Source: Microplitis mediator (Eukaryota; Arthropoda; Insecta; Hymenoptera; Braconidae). Taken from it: a stretch of 64,000 nucleotides of DNA. Below, one piece after another: positions 13,391-26,430 of this stretch. The notes under the pieces are model-generated. The model saw nothing but the letters and a program-made list of their open reading frames with translations, had not been told where the DNA came from and did no database searches. The stretch spans positions 4,301,879 through 4,365,878 of the forward strand of contig NC_079977.1 in NCBI RefSeq assembly GCF_029852145.1. The letters run 5' to 3'. The translations under genes were made by a program, and so were the position numbers. How positions within the stretch are numbered: position 1 is the stretch's first letter; each line of letters begins with the position of its first letter.

Positions 13391-14663
13391 CCTGATACCA
13401 AATTTATCAACATAAATTTCAAAATTCAAACTTTTTTTATATTTTTTATTACTCAGCATAGAAATTTTATAAAAAGAATCTTCCAAATTCAAATCCAATC
13501 GGAAATATTCGGCTCTTTCCGTTCATTCTAGGTTAGACTAATAGGTTAGAATAAATCACGTGATGTATTAACGTGTAATCGAGCATTAATACGCCACGTC
13601 ACTAAAAATTCTATCTAATGTATGGGAAAAATTTCCATGTTATCGGTAATTTTTCTATTAATTTGTCATATAAAGAATACCGAAAAATTTTCTGAGTATT
13701 TTATAGATCAAATTTTTTTTAACAAACTTGTAATAAAAAACAATAATTGATATTTGTTAATTATTTATTTTTCATAAAGGGATCGATGATAAATTTAGTC
13801 AGCAAAAAAAAAATGTTTAATTGAAGTTGAATTTTTTTTTTATTGCAATTTTTTTGCCCATTTGATTTACATTCTCGGTCAAGTTCACTGTTCGCGCATC
13901 ATGTCCTGAAGAGCCAACAGTATGTAGATTGCAAGCGACGCTCGTTACGAGTCATTAAACGAAATTACCGAAGCGTTTAAGCCGCTCTCGCGACGAGAGT
14001 GATACGACCGGGCAACCGGAGTGTATAAATTATTGGCTCTTCTGTGGAAGAATGAATGTATCAGTTTATTTCCATCGCAGTGTATAGTACACTTTTTAAA
14101 TCTTTATTACATATTATATTTATTTAAATTAACATATCTTTTGTTAGAAAAATTTTAATAATATGTGTGTACTTGCAAAAAATTATGAGTAAAAAAACTG
14201 CGCAATTTTTTCGTTAATTGAACGGTTTAAAATTGTCCTTGGGACAGTTTTCAAATTTAATGGCCGTTCCCGCGACAAAAAGTTGGGCGGTGGTAATTTT
14301 AAATCGAGTAATTGAACAAACGATTGTTGATAAATTTTGTATTTCTTAAGCAATTTATTGTAAATTTTTTTTATTTCAATATTACGCTGGAAAAAATAAA
14401 TTTTATAAATAAAAAATTCTTGATTCAAGAAATTAATTTTATGAAATTTTTTTTTGACTAAAGAAATTAAAATTTTATTCTTCACTTAAAAAATAACTCG
14501 AAAATATTAAAAATGCATTAATATCTTGAATCAAGAATTTTTTTTATTTATAAAAATTATTTTTTGTACTTAAATTTTTTAAATTTAAATTTTCGCGCGC
14601 ATTTTAATCAAAATTTAAAAATAACTACTGCAAACAATTTTGACTGAAAAAAAATTAACAGTA
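13391..14663. other. Non-coding DNA flanking a GC island
   Basis: No coding region recognised. The GC island at 13880-14070 is listed separately. The minus-strand frame at 14183-14485 is Lys/Ile/Phe-rich A/T sequence and is not called. Confidence 0.4.
13880..14070 (+). promoter_or_regulatory. GC-rich island, possible core promoter
   Basis: About 190 bp with much higher GC than its surroundings, including the self-complementary CTCTCGCGACGAGAG at 13985-13999. TATAAA at 14024-14029 is followed 39 bp later by TCAGTT at 14061-14066, which resembles an insect initiator. The spacing is a little long and no downstream exon can be recognised, so this could equally be an enhancer or conserved non-coding element. 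Confidence 0.25.
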
Positions 14664-14910
14664 CACAGAAAAAACAGAATTTCTTGTTACAAAAATTTTT
14701 CTCACCTCAAAAAAATTTCCACTTGTCCCAAGAAATTTTTCGCATCAACAATTTAAATAAAAATTTTCTTAAAGCAAGAAAAATTTTTCTTGAATCAGAA
14801 AAAATTTTTCTTGAAGCAAAAAAAAATTTTTTTTGCCAAGAAATTTTTTCTAGTCCTAAGAAAATTTTTGTTTGAATTTTTCGCGCCAAAAAATCATTTT
14901 TTTCTCCCCA
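14664..14910. repeat. CACAG-type element
   Basis: TA-CACAGAAAAAACAG start and AAGAAAATTTTT units inside. The right end is degenerate (TTTTTTTCTCCCC). The 60-63 codon frames on both strands over it are repeat shadows. Confidence 0.7.
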
Positions 14911-17487
14911 ACTTTTTATTACGTCATTTTCTTATCAATTTATAAAAAATTACAATCCAATACATAAAATATCGATAACCGTTCAATAAGATGTTAAAAA
15001 CGATTGAATCTAAACTCATGTTCGTCGTCACTTTTGACTGCCTGTTCAACAACGTTAAGGTCGTGGGTTACCTTCTCGCGATCACGGAAGATAACCGCAA
15101 CCTTTGTATAGTTTAATACACGTGCAATTGCAGTACATGCATAAATTATGTCTACATGTAACTACACATACGTGTAATATACACGCAAGTCGGCAAATAG
15201 TTTGTTAGAATTAGTTACATTTGCACAGACAAGGATGTAAAAAAGTTTGAAAAGGAAAAGAGATTGTTTAACATAAATGCGTACCTCTTGTCGCAATAAA
15301 GATTCAAAACCGGCATGCAGACTCTTGTAGTTTTGCTTCTCGTTATTACCACCAGCATTAAATTTGCCAAGTAACGATGAAATTGCCAGCACAGGATAAT
15401 ATTTTCCGGCTATATAATGATCTAGGCAGAGTTAAATTAACTAAAGAAAAGAAAAATATCTTTAGTCCCTATCATCTGATGCTCTTTAATTTAATTTAAA
15501 CCACTACAAGTATTCATTACTTATAATTTACTATGCTTTGTATCTTTCTCGCTCTTTTTATCGTTTGCATATTCGCAGTTACTGATATAATACAGACTGT
15601 ACTTTATTACTGAGTACTTTTCATATGATCCTACACTCTAGGCTCTTAATATTAAACGGGTGATAATCCACGACAAATGGCCGCGAAAAATTTGCGCATT
15701 TGCTTCAAAAAATTGGGGAAGAATTTACTGAAATATTTGAATTTTATTCAAAAATAATAGACTGATTTAAAAATAATTTTATTGATACGAATTGAAAATG
15801 GGAAATTTTTTTTGACTCATTTTAAAAAATTGAACCTAATTTCGAGCCGCCATGAAAAATTTTTCCTGGGCCAAAAAAGTTGAAATAATTTTTTTTTTTG
15901 ACGGAAGAAAATCGAAATTTATGGTAATGAAAATTTTTTAATGGTTTTCAAATTTTGGCGCTAAAAATGTATAAAATTGAAAATTTAATAGCATAATTTT
16001 TTATGAAAAGAAAATACAAGAATTCTAAAAGTTGTTTTCGCTCAGTGTATTTTTGGAGGCAAATACAAGTCCACTGAAAAATTTCAGAAAAAAAATTTGG
16101 GATACTCAAATGATGATGATTGATCCCGTGTAAAAAATGATCGATGAAGGCGCTGAGTTCTAAAGTTCAAAACGTGACACAAGGAACTTTTTTCAAACGA
16201 TTTTTAAACTTTTGAAAATTCAAAAGAAGAAAAGGATGGACTCCGTACTATAAATTAACCGGTTTAAATTCTTTTGAAGCATTTTTTGACTCTCCATCAA
16301 AAGTTATGAATTTAATTATTTTTTTCAGTGCAAAATACGGCCAGAAAAATCTGATTTTGAATTATATCTGACCTTTTTTTTAGTATATTTCCAATTTTTT
16401 AAGAACGTTCAATAAATTTTGAAAAGTCAATAATTGATTTTTCCTTCGAATTTTCAATTTAAAAAACGTTCGAAAAATTTTCATTATTTTGAAGTTTCAA
16501 ATAAACGCTTTTTCACAGGGACGATTAAAATCAATTTTGGAAAAACCAAATTTTTTGTAAATTTTCGGAGTAGTCCATTTTGCCCAACCAGTTTCATTTT
16601 GTCTTCCCTTCTGTTACACATACACGGAAAAATAAATTTTTAGTGCGAAAACTGGAGCCTCGTCTCAGAAATAATGAAATTTTTACAGTTTCAAAATTAG
16701 AGGAACTGCTGATATTTGAAACTAATTTTCCCACTACTCTTTTTTCGATAAATTGTTGTTTTATTTATCATATCGATTAAGTTTGTCAACTGTTAAACCA
16801 AGTGGGCTGGCAATTTGGGCAAGTCGCATAGCATGAAATAAAGCGACCCGCGGCGAAACGAATCGTTGGGAGCTCATCGAACTTGGTATGATCGTTAGGC
16901 TCGACGGGTGGTAATGCTGAGCTTGTAATAGTGTGTTCATACTTTATGCTACATATTGTGTGGACTGGTAGTGAGCTTTCTATACCATACGGCCGAAATA
17001 CTATTGGTTCGTTTGAAATCTTTATTTTTTATATTTATATATATATGTATGGACACAGACTAGAATATCGTGTACAATACAAGCATAGGGGAAGATATAT
17101 ATGTGTGTGTGTGTATGTGTGCGTTCATATGTATGTGTAAAGGCATAAGAACAGCACGAATGAACCAACTAAACTTACCAACGAACCAACCAGTTTTATT
17201 TCGTGTACCATCGTCCCTGAAAGTTAAGTCGACGACTCGACATCCGTATCGTACATTACATGCCACGAATATTAATCCACATCGCGCCTTATTTCCTTCA
17301 TTTCTCCTACTCTTTAAGAGTCAATTTATTTTAATAAATTTTATTATCGGGCTCTGGTTTAATATTTAATTTTTATAAATTTAATCGGGGTAATACTCAA
17401 CTTTTATATTACTAACTGTAACTTTGGTAATTTTCAATATTTTACAGTAAATTTTGTAGTAGATTATTGGGGGAGTTATAAAAAAAA
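14911..17487. other. Non-coding DNA with GC-richer islands
   Basis: No gene recognised. GC-richer patches at about 15015-15110 and 16795-16995 (GCGACCCGCGGCGAAACG inside the latter) and a mixed-composition stretch at 17150-17300 may be regulatory or conserved non-coding DNA. They lack splice-bounded open frames I can defend. The overlapping 68-99 codon frames near 17060-17370 run on opposite strands and begin in a TG/TA microsatellite. Confidence 0.35.
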
Positions 17488-17930
17488 TTAATTTACTTTA
17501 GAAAATGAAATTCAAAATTTTCCCGCGGAAAATTTGAAAGTTATAAAAAAGTGTAATTGGTTTTTTGGAATTATCTCGGTAATTATTGAGTTTTTTGAAA
17601 AATTACAAGAGACCTTTCTTGTAGTGCGTTAAATTTCCTACAAAAAAGGTATCTTGTAGTTTTTTAAAAAACTCAATAGTTATTGAAATATTTTGAGTTT
17701 AAAATTCATTTACTTTGAAACATGAAATTCAAAATTTTCCCGCGAAAATTTGAAAGTTATAAAAAAGTGTAATTGGTTTTTTGGAATTATCTCTGTAAAT
17801 ACTGAGTTTTTTGAAAAATTATAAGAAACCTTTTTTGTAGTGCATTAAATTTCCTACAAGAAAGGTATCTTGTAGTTTTTTAAAAAACTCAATAGTTATT
17901 GAGATATTTTGAGTTTAAAATTCAAATAAA
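17488..17930. repeat. Two-copy 217-bp tandem repeat with internal palindrome
   Basis: The block ATGAAATTCAAAATTTTCCC starts at 17505 and again at 17722, a 217-bp period. Each unit holds an inverted pair around a core, ATTGAGTTTTTTGAAAAATT ... AAAAAACTCAATA, and at its centre TTAAATTTCCTACAAAAAAGG, the core also found in other repeats of this window (near 35.6, 38.5, 43.0, 48.3, 53.0 and 54.7 kb). Confidence 0.8.
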
Positions 17931-18399
17931 TTAGGCTTAGAAATTTGGAGTTCGAAATTGTCTACTATGCAGTAGATCTGATCTGACTAAACTTTTGGTC
18001 CAGTTGCAATTATTTTTGAAACTGTAGTTTTTTGGTTTTACCGTAAATTTATCAATGAAACCGAATTACGTTAGAAAAAAAAAGAAATGAATTTTTTGTA
18101 GTCTTAGTCAGCAGAAATTTTCAATTATAATTTAAACCAGAGTTTACTAACATATATTGCAACATAAATTTAAAGTCTGAATGTATGCTGATTTTTTTGT
18201 TTGATTTGTTGTTTGTTAAGTGTAATCATTAATCATTTTAGTTGATAATAAATTTCAGCGGAGAAAATTGATGATAAAAAAAAAATTTAACGGCCGTAAA
18301 GTATGACTGTGAAGCACGTGGTAAGCGTAGTTATAAGTATAACTGCCAAGTTTCACCGGTCTCAGATTTAGTAACGAATTTAATATTCTTGTACTGTTT

Positions 18400-18936
18400 A
18401 AAATTTTCCTTTGAATTCAAAGCCAATTACTTGAAGTTTTCAAAATTCAAATCAATCAAAAATATAGAATATAAATAAACTTATTTTTACATTACTTTTA
18501 ATTTCCCCGTGATAAATGTCAAAAATTTAAATCACGTATTTTTGTTTCATCCCGATAATTTTTTTTTTATTTTAAAAACTCGAATATTAATTTGAAATTT
18601 TTTCTTGTATCATTTTCAAATACGAAAAATTTCATAGTAAGATTTTAATAAACTCGCAATTATCAAAAACTAATTACAGTTTTTTTAAAAAAGTTAGGAG
18701 TGAATTTTCAAAATTTTTTTGATTAAAATCCCTCATTTTTTGATAAATTACACAGAACATTGAAATTTAGATACGATATTGGAAATTTTACTTGAAATTT
18801 ATAGGAAATTACTTGAAGTTTTCAAAGTTCGAATCAGTCATAAATGTAAAATATAAATTATCTTATTTATATATTTTAATTTTACATAACTTTTGATTTC
18901 CAAATGAAATGTCAAAAAATAAAATTACGCGTATGT
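18400..18936 (+). repeat. Dispersed repeat I, first copy
   Basis: 18400-18760 matches 49448-49860 in the same orientation, sharing CAATTACTTGAAGTT and TTTAATAAACTCGCAATTATC. A second partial copy of its start follows at about 18795-18935. No coding pattern. Confidence 0.65.
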
Positions 18937-19707
18937 TATTTTTGAGATTGAAATTCCCTGACTTTTCCAGGTATTCCAGTTAAACAATTAAAAAATTCCC
19001 TGACTATGTGTAGTAATATTAAATCATTGGAAATATTTATTTAATTTAAAATAAAATGGTATGTCAGTTTAATCAATAATTAATCATTGTCGTTAAATGA
19101 AGCTTTTTTTTATTATTTGTCAATGTTCATTGTTTTTTTTTTTATTTATTAAATGAATAATTTTATATTTTTGATTTGAAATCCATGTTTTTATATAACT
19201 TACTCTATAATAAAATATAAATAAATTTTTAATTTTCACTAGAATAAATTTCATAAATAAGAATATTTCATAGAATATTAATAAAGTATTAATCAAATAC
19301 GCGAATAATAAATATAGTGAAACTTATCAGTTCATTACTTATGTATACATTTAATGTTTATAGTTTTTTAACTTGTCAACATGGATGTTAATAGCTTGAA
19401 GATCCTGGCGATTGGTTTCTACTAAGACTTTTTTTTCTAACAGCCTTGATAATTCAAACTGCTTCATTTTTTCGCTATTGGAATCAATTTCTACTAATTT
19501 TTTTTCGCGATGGTTTTACAACCGCATTCGCGCCGCGTCACTTTTTCAACAGTTTTGACAGAAAACTAAATTTGGAGGATTTTTCCAGTCAAAAGAAAGT
19601 TAAAATTTTTCCAGCTTTGTGACGAAATTCCCTGACATTTCCCTGACTTTTCCAGTATATTTATAATCCCCTGACATTTCCAGGTGTTCCAGAAATGTGG
19701 CCACCAT
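18937..19707 (-). mobile_element. Element H (GGTGGCCACA ends), copy 1
   Basis: Inverted copy of the element in the bin3 intron at 49879-50630. It ends TTCCAGAAATGTGGCCACCAT; the far end keeps CCCTGACTTTTCCAGGT but has lost the outermost GGCCACA bases. Both ends carry the CCCTGACnTTTCCAG word. The 750-bp interior is shared throughout and has no transposase frame, so it is non-autonomous. Confidence 0.8.
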
Positions 19708-20829
19708 GAGTAAAGAATCTACTAGATCTAGATTTTGGAAATGTTTCGTATTAGTGCCAGTATCAAGTCACTTTTAAGCAGTAAAATTACATAAATTTTT
19801 TTCATTTTCGTTGAGTGAAAAACGTTTCGATCTTCAGGTACATATTTTTTTAGAAAAAAGACAGTATTAAATTTTCAAAATTTTCTGAATTAAAATCCAA
19901 CTCAAAATTTTTATAAATCTCACAGGACATATATTTTTCAAGTCACCTATTTGAATTGAAAATTATACTTCAATTTTTTTAAATTACGTCAACAAATCAA
20001 TAGTCATATAAATTTCATAAAGTTTCGTAAAATTTCATTACAATTATCTTCGAAAATCGGAAAAAATTTCTTAAATTACAGTACTCATGTATATATATAT
20101 ACAAACATATATATTTATTGGTCATGTAATTTTTATCAGTTAATTCCTTAACATCCTGTCTTATATATTAATTAGACAGAACCAACCCTAGTAATAAAAC
20201 AAATTCAAGCTCAAAGTCAAGTGAGAAAACGATAATAGGGTCGTACGATACCTCGAGAACGAGGCGCTTACCAAAATGGAGAATAAGAAAGTTAATTCCT
20301 TTTTATGAAGGACATTGTTGAGTATGAGGGTATTATACGTATGGATGTCTCAAGTTTTTTTTTTACTACTTTTATAAAATATATATAAATGTATGCCTAC
20401 GCAATGACCGCGACACGATTCTGGGAATTTTTTTTCCGCTTCATGTAAACTTTTTGTCACGCGAATACAAAATAACGTTCGTTATAAATAATCGCATATC
20501 TGATTTTAAAAAAAGTAAATGGTAAAAAAAAATAAAGTAGTTCATTTATTTTAAAATTGTTTTATTTTCAATTTGACGTAATTACAATTTTTTTTTTTTT
20601 TTTTAAATTAATTAAATCTTTGAAAAAATTAATAATAAATATAACAAAGTATAAAAATGTATGACAATTATGTTGCAATTTAATGAGGTTCAACTACCGG
20701 AAAATTGATGTATGAAAGTAAATCATATATATTTTAATAATAATTGTAGCGCACAAGTTCAGGCCACAGTAATTTTTATTAATAAAATTTTAATGAACTT
20801 TTAAAAATTTGAAATTTAAATTCAAATTT
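19708..20829. other. Non-coding DNA
   Basis: No gene seen. A small GC-richer patch at 20225-20290 contains TACCTCGAGAACGAGGCGC. From about 20731 onward the sequence is homologous to 28650 onward, as left flank of element D. Confidence 0.45.
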
Positions 20830-21506
20830 CCCGCGTAAAAAAAATTTTTGTTAATAGTTAATTTAGATTTGAATTTTATGGCGGAACTCAAATCGTGACT
20901 CAAATATGACTTTCGTCATAAATTTGCTCCAACTTTACGTCTAGTGAATCCGAATCAAATCTAAAACTAATTTATCACGTCTTTGAATTAAACTTGGGAT
21001 GATTTCGATAGAAACTTAACAGAATTTTTACGGAATTAAACCTTTTGTAAAATTTATCGATTCGAAAATTACCGATACATTTTATGATCCTAAAGCTGGC
21101 AGACAATTAGCAATTTTCGAATTTTTGTTCAACCAAATAAATTACAAAAAAACAAAAAATAAAAAAAATGCACATCCAGAAAATTTAAAAAACTACAGGT
21201 GCAATTTTTTCAAATATTTTTTTTTTTATAATTTAATGTTTAAAAAAAATCAAAAAATTATTAGACGTCGACTAACTTCAGAATCATTAAATTTTTTCAA
21301 TCGAACACTTGATTTATGTAAATCAGTTTTGATTGTAAAACTAATTTAGTGAATGAACTTCGGAACACGAGGATAAAAATTGGAGTCATAAATTTGTCGT
21401 ATAGTTTTTCATATAAATTCATGATGAAAGTCATATTTGTGTTACAATCTGAGTTTCGTGATGAAATTTAGATCTAAATTCATTATGAATAAAAATTTTA
21501 CGTGGG
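20830..21506 (+). repeat. Long-inverted-repeat element D, copy 1
   Basis: Begins CCCGCGTAAAAAAAATTTT and ends AAAATTTTACGTGGG. Roughly the outer 120 bp on each side are inverse copies of each other, including CAAATATGACTTTCGTCAT and its complement. Copy 2 is at 28752-29221. Without the MITE inserted at 21084-21286 and its duplication, this copy is about 465 bp, matching the 470 bp of copy 2. Non-coding. Confidence 0.8.
21084..21286 (-). repeat. ATGAT-family MITE inside element D
   Basis: ATGATCCTAAAGCTGGCAG ... CTAACTTCAGAATCA, in inverted orientation. Flanked by ATACATTTT at 21075-21083 and TTAAATTTT at 21287-21295. The paralogous element D at 28.98 kb lacks the insert and has one ATAAATTTT at the site, so insertion and 9-bp duplication can both be read directly. 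Confidence 0.88.
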
Positions 21507-21844
21507 TTGTACAGTCGACGTCATAAGCCTGGTCTAGGAAACAGGGGAAACTTTTTTTGAAATTTCAGTCTCCCACCGCGCGTTCAGTTTTGATCTCGAC
21601 TACTCGTTATAAGCCTGTGTTTATTTTTTATCATTTTAAACGTCAAATTTACGTTTTGTCACATGCGCCAGTATCCCGATTTTTCTAGTGCTTATAGCGG
21701 TACAATAAATACTTATCTTTTTACACAAATAATAAATATGATGACAACGGTATTAATTACAGTAATAATAATAATAATTGTTATTGATCAACATAATGCT
21801 TAATAAAACTTTTAAATTGTAATTAATCATTACAATTATCAACA

Positions 21845-22047
21845 TGATACTGAAGTTAGCAAACGTCAAATAATTTTTAGATTAAAAAAAAAATGATAAA
21901 TTATATAAAAAAAAATATTTTGAAAAATTGCACTTGTAGATTTTTTTATTTTCTACATGTGCATTTTTTTAGTTTTTTTTTTTTTGCAATTAATTTGGTG
22001 AAAAAAAAATCCAAAAATTGTCGATTGTCTGCTAACTTCTGGATCAT
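21845..22047 (+). repeat. ATGAT-family MITE inside element C (first)
   Basis: TGATACTGAAGTTAGC ... CTAACTTCTGGATCAT. Perfect 9-bp duplication TTATCAACA at 21836-21844 and 22048-22056. The paralogous element C has a single ATTATCAACAATAAATAAT at about 29545. Confidence 0.92.
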
Positions 22048-22216
22048 TTATCAACAATAAATAATATTCGTAAAATTATTGTCCGCGAAAGATCGATAGT
22101 AAATTTTCATCATTAATTTTGATATTTTGTTCCTACTGTTAGTTTATAATATGGAATTTTAACGGAGGCTTATAACGGGATATCTGCTATGAATCTCAAA
22201 AAAGTGATTAAGTAGG

Positions 22217-22418
22217 ATGATCCTGAAGTTAGCAGATAATTAAAAATTTTCGGATTTTTTTCTCACCAAATCAATTACAAAAATCAAAAACTAAAAATAT
22301 GCACATGTAGAAAATTGAAAAAACTACAGGTGCAATTTTTTTGAATTTTTTTTTTTTTTGGTTTATCGTCTAAAAAAAAATTCAAAAATTATTAGACGTC
22401 TGCTAACTTCAGTATCAT
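22217..22418 (-). repeat. ATGAT-family MITE inside element C (second)
   Basis: ATGATCCTGAAGTTAGCAG ... CTAACTTCAGTATCAT. Perfect 9-bp duplication TTAAGTAGG at 22208-22216 and 22419-22427. The paralogue near 29705 has one TCAAGTAGT at the empty site. Confidence 0.92.
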
Positions 22419-22497
22419 TTAAGTAGGTTCTGTTTTGACTCAGTACCTGCCGATTAAAGGGAGAGACATTACGGGCAGGCTTATAACGAATAGACTG

Positions 22498-23060
22498 TAT
22501 TTAAATATATTTTCTATTTGCATCCTATGGCTAAAAATTGAAGTTAAGATCCGAGTCACAGCGACATTATTTATTCTCTTCTCAAATTTCTTTTATTTCT
22601 TTATATAAATATATACATATATACGTTTTTTTTTAAACATAACTTTACGTAGGCATGTCTGGCCATGGTCCAAATTTCGTTTCGAGCGTCTCGTCGCCAT
22701 TGAAATACGAAAAGTTTACCAAGAGTCGAGACGATGACTGGTGACTTTATGTCGTACAGTCGTCTCATGTCTGTTTTAACGCCTTCCGTACTCTCACTTA
22801 TGTTCGTTTTTACTTTTTTTTTTTTATTATCTATTCTAGCTGTGCTATGCGTTAGCTCGAGAATATAAAGATGGCAACGTATCACTTTATATTTATATAC
22901 ATTTTTTATTTAGAAAATTTCTTCTTTTTCTTTCATTCGTTCATAAATTAACATTCTTATACATATATATAAATATATAAATTCTACACAGATGATGAAA
23001 TTCAATAAAAATAGTCATTTTATTACCCAAACTTTTCTTTTTTTTCTAATCGTTTTTTAG
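22498..23060. other. Non-coding DNA with GC-richer island
   Basis: 22640-22870 is GC-richer than its surroundings, and on the minus strand a 94-codon frame runs across it. Its middle part has balanced residue use but no motif I recognise, and its end is a TA-rich translation. It may be a decayed exon or regulatory DNA; not called as a gene. Confidence 0.3.
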
Positions 23061-23785
23061 ATTCAGAAGTTAGTAGACGATCCAAAATTTTTGAATTTTT
23101 TTTTTCAATAAATAAAATACAAAAAAAAAATTTTTTAAATCCACATGTAGAAAATTTGAAGAACTTTAAGTGCATTTTTTTTAAATATTTTTTTTTATAA
23201 TTTTCCATTTTTAATCAACTCCAAAAATTATTAGACATCGGTTATAATCCTGACAGTTAACAATTTTTGAATTTTTTTTTCGACAGATCAATTACAAAAA
23301 AAAAAAAATCAAAAAAATACACATGTAGAAAATTAAAAAAACTATAAGTGTATTTTTTTTTTTAAATTTGCCATTTTTAATCAACTCCAAAAATTATTAG
23401 ACATCGGTTAAATATAATCCTGACAATCCAAAATTTTTCAATTTTTTTTCAACAAATAAATTACAAAAAAAAAAAAAATGCACATGTAGAAAATTAAAAG
23501 AACTATAAGTGCAATTTTTTGAAATATTTTTTTCTTTATAATTTTCCATTTTTAATCAACTCCAAAAATTATTAGATGTCATTTAACTATAATCCTGACA
23601 ATCCAAAATTTTTGAATTTTTTTTTTCAACAAATAAATTACAAAAAAAAAAAAAAAAAAAAATCCACATGTAGAAAATTAAAAAAACTATAAGTGCATTT
23701 TTTTGAAATTTTTTTTTTTAACAATTTTTCATTTTAAATCAACTCCAAAAATTATTAGACTCCGACTAACTTCAGTATCATTCGT
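23060..23785 (-). repeat. Internally amplified ATGAT-family array
   Basis: Four degenerate units of about 175-190 bp, each carrying CACATGTAGAAAATTAAAA, an ACTATAAGTGCA-type block and TCCAAAAATTATTAGAC. The last unit keeps the family terminus CTAACTTCAGTATCAT. The MITE interior has been tandemly amplified while the outer ends remained single. Confidence 0.75.
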
Positions 23786-25214
23786 TTTCTGAAACAAGAA
23801 TTACATGAAATTTTTTTTTTTATTCAAATTTTACTAATTTTGACTTAAAATTTGAAAAAATAATTTTCGACTCAAGTACAAAACTAAAAATTTCTCTGAA
23901 AATTTATGACGTAAAATTCCATTTTAAATTCAAAAATTCAATCACTAAAAAAATTTACTCACTTTAAAAATTTTTTTCTACACAAAATTTCATTTTTTCC
24001 AAATTTCCTAAAATATCAGACATTAAATTTAAAAAATTTTCCGTCAATGGAGTCGAGTAACATCTCAAACTATTTTTTATTAACAAATTTCTTACATCCA
24101 TTTTTTCTGAGCTCCAACTTACAGTAACAAAATTTTTTTTTTTTTCCAAATAAAATAAAATAAAATAAATTTCTGTAGATCTCGGAACCCTGACGACATC
24201 TTTACCTGACAGTATTAGAAATTTCTAAACTAAATCTAATGCTGCCCGGTAAGATGTAAACAGATACTCCGTTTGAAGAAATTCTCAAAATCTTGATCAC
24301 TAAAAATCCAGAATTCAAAATTCGTCACCAAAAAAAAAAATTAAACCACTTGAACAAATTCCATAAGGAAACGATAAAAATTTCATTTCATTATTAATTT
24401 AAAAAAAAATATGAAAAATCACATCACTGTTTAATGTCTAGACGATCCACGTAACAGAAAGCTATCGGATAAATTTTTTTTATCCGACCAAAAAAAAACT
24501 AAAACCGGAGACAAGTTTTATGTAATCACCGACCAGCTCTACGAGTCTTGGTATTAATACTGGTAATAAATAAACGCCATCATGGAGACCTGATCCGTAG
24601 ACATGCTGCGTCTGAATCTCTTATATTCTCCTTCTTCTTCTTCTTCTTCTTCTTCTTCTTCTCCACGACCATATTTTTCCCCTCCAATATTTCCCCACTT
24701 GCTTACATTTTTTTTACTTTTAAATATTCAAACGCCGAATAATACCCGCATTTACATGCAGGTGTCGTCATGGATAAGAAAAAAAAATTTTAAAAAAAGT
24801 TAAGACTTAACTTCACTGTATCCGAGACGTTAATTTTTATTTTTATTTACACATTAAAAGTTATAAATTTTAATGCGTGAAGAGACATTTTGTATCAATG
24901 AGTAAATGTTTGAAATTTTTCAAACGAGCGCGAAAATTTTTTTTTAAATTTTTTATAAAAATTTTGATGTAAGAGATAAAGGGAAGAAATTAAAATAAAG
25001 ATGAGGAATTAAAAAAAAAAAAAATGTGATGAAAAAAAAGAGATAAAAAATAACGAGCGAGGATTTCATCGCAACACTCGCTCGTTATCGCCCGACCAGT
25101 TGTATCAACCGTATCCCGCCTTTATGCAAATTTAAAAACTCTAATATCCATAATGAGCATTAATTTATTTTTTATTTCGAAAGATGGCCGTTTTGTTGGA
25201 TCCTGATATTTTTT
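23786..25214. other. Non-coding DNA with (TTC)n
   Basis: No gene recognised. A (TTC)n tract lies at about 24631-24662; the Phe- and Ser-rich frames over it are artefacts. The area 24180-24560 is less A/T-rich but has stops in all frames. Confidence 0.45.
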
Positions 25215-25510
25215 ATACGAAAAAAAATTTCTGGTCCCAAGAAGATTTTTTTTATTGGGAATTTAAAAGAAAAATTTTTTTGCCCTGTGAAAAAATTTTT
25301 GTTTCCATTTCGGTGGAAATTTTTTTTACTTTTCCTCAGAAATTTAAAGAATCGAAGAATTTTTTTTCAACGAATAAATTTAGAAAAAAAACTAAAAAAA
25401 TGCACATGTAGAAAATTTAAAAATCTACTGGTGCAATTTTTTCAAATATTTTTTTTTTAATTTATCTAAAAAAAAAAATCCAAAAATTATTAGCCGGCTA
25501 ATTTTAGGAC
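25215..25510. repeat. CACAG-type fragment joined to an ATGAT-family fragment
   Basis: 25220-25320 resembles the AAGAAAATTTTT family. From about 25340 it runs into an ATGAT-family interior (GCACATGTAGAAAATTTAA, ATCCAAAAATTATTAG). The outer ends are lost. Confidence 0.55.
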
Positions 25511-25519
25511 TGAAATTTT

Positions 25520-25719
25520 ATGATACTGGTTAGCCGACGTCTGCTAATTTTTGAAATTTATACAAAACGATAAATTATGAAAAAGAAAATATTTAAAAAA
25601 ATTGCACTTATAGTTTTTTTAATTTTCTACATGTGCATTTTTTTAGATTTTTTTTTTTGTAATTAATTCGCTGGAAAATAAATTCAAAAATTTTTAATTG
25701 TTGGTTAACTTCAGAATCA
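25520..25719 (+). repeat. ATGAT-family MITE
   Basis: ATGATACTGGTTAGCCGACG ... GTTAACTTCAGAATCA. Perfect 9-bp duplication TGAAATTTT at 25511-25519 and 25720-25728. Confidence 0.88.
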
Positions 25720-25728
25720 TGAAATTTT

Positions 25729-26430
25729 TTGAATTTTGAATTGAAACCAAAAATTTTTAGGCAAAAAAAATTTTGATATTTTAGTACAAAATTTTTTTTG
25801 TACCAAAAAAAAAATTAACTTTACAAGCGGGAATTTTAAAAATGAAAATTTACCTGAGTAACACGTGTTAAATTTTAAAAAATTGTCTACCGCGTTTTTG
25901 ACTATCGCAATAAATATGAAAAAAAGTTAAACAAAATAATCTGATAAATAAAATATAAGAGACCTATGGGCGTGTCACAAGTCTGCTAAAAAGATCATGC
26001 CGGCTGTTTCCGAATTACATTCCGCCATGCGACCCTCGTGGTACCCACCGGAAGCCTCACATGTTAAAGAACGACCTCTGTTCACTTTCCTCGAATTCAT
26101 TTTTGTCGGGTAGCAACAACGATCTCTTAATAAATAAAACCAAAAATAACAAAAAATCGTCGCTTAATTACCCGCCATTTTGAATTTTTGCCTCAACAAA
26201 AAAAGATTTTTCCGTGGAACCAATCGATTTTTTTTTCGAGATTTATTGATAAAATATCGATTTATTTATTGATGCGAGTCAACCGGCTTTTCTTTTTTCA
26301 AATTTAAACTTAAAATTTTAAATTTGAATTCAAATTTAAATTTAAATGAAAAATAAAAAAACTCAAGGTAATTATCCATTAGCATTTAAATAAATAAGTC
26401 CGGTTGCATGACTAATTAAACGATGTAAAT
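25729..26430. other. Non-coding DNA with GC-richer island
   Basis: The island at 25975-26110 (CATGCCGGCTGTTTCCG, ACCCTCGTGGTACCCACC, GGAAGCCTC) contrasts with very AT-rich flanks. No open frame of use. It may be part of the regulatory region that follows. Confidence 0.35.

Larger units (their letters stand above)
21512..22497 (+). mobile_element. Element C, copy interrupted by two MITEs
   Basis: Starts TA-CAGTCGACGTCATAAGCCT and ends GAATAGACTG-TA. Contains ACCGCGCGTTCAGTTTTGAT and ACTCGTTATAAGCC like the other copies. Removing the two MITEs and their duplications leaves about 563 bp, close to the 550-bp copy at 29227. TA flanks and CAGTCGA ends fit a non-autonomous Tc1/mariner/pogo-type element. 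No transposase is encoded. Confidence 0.83.
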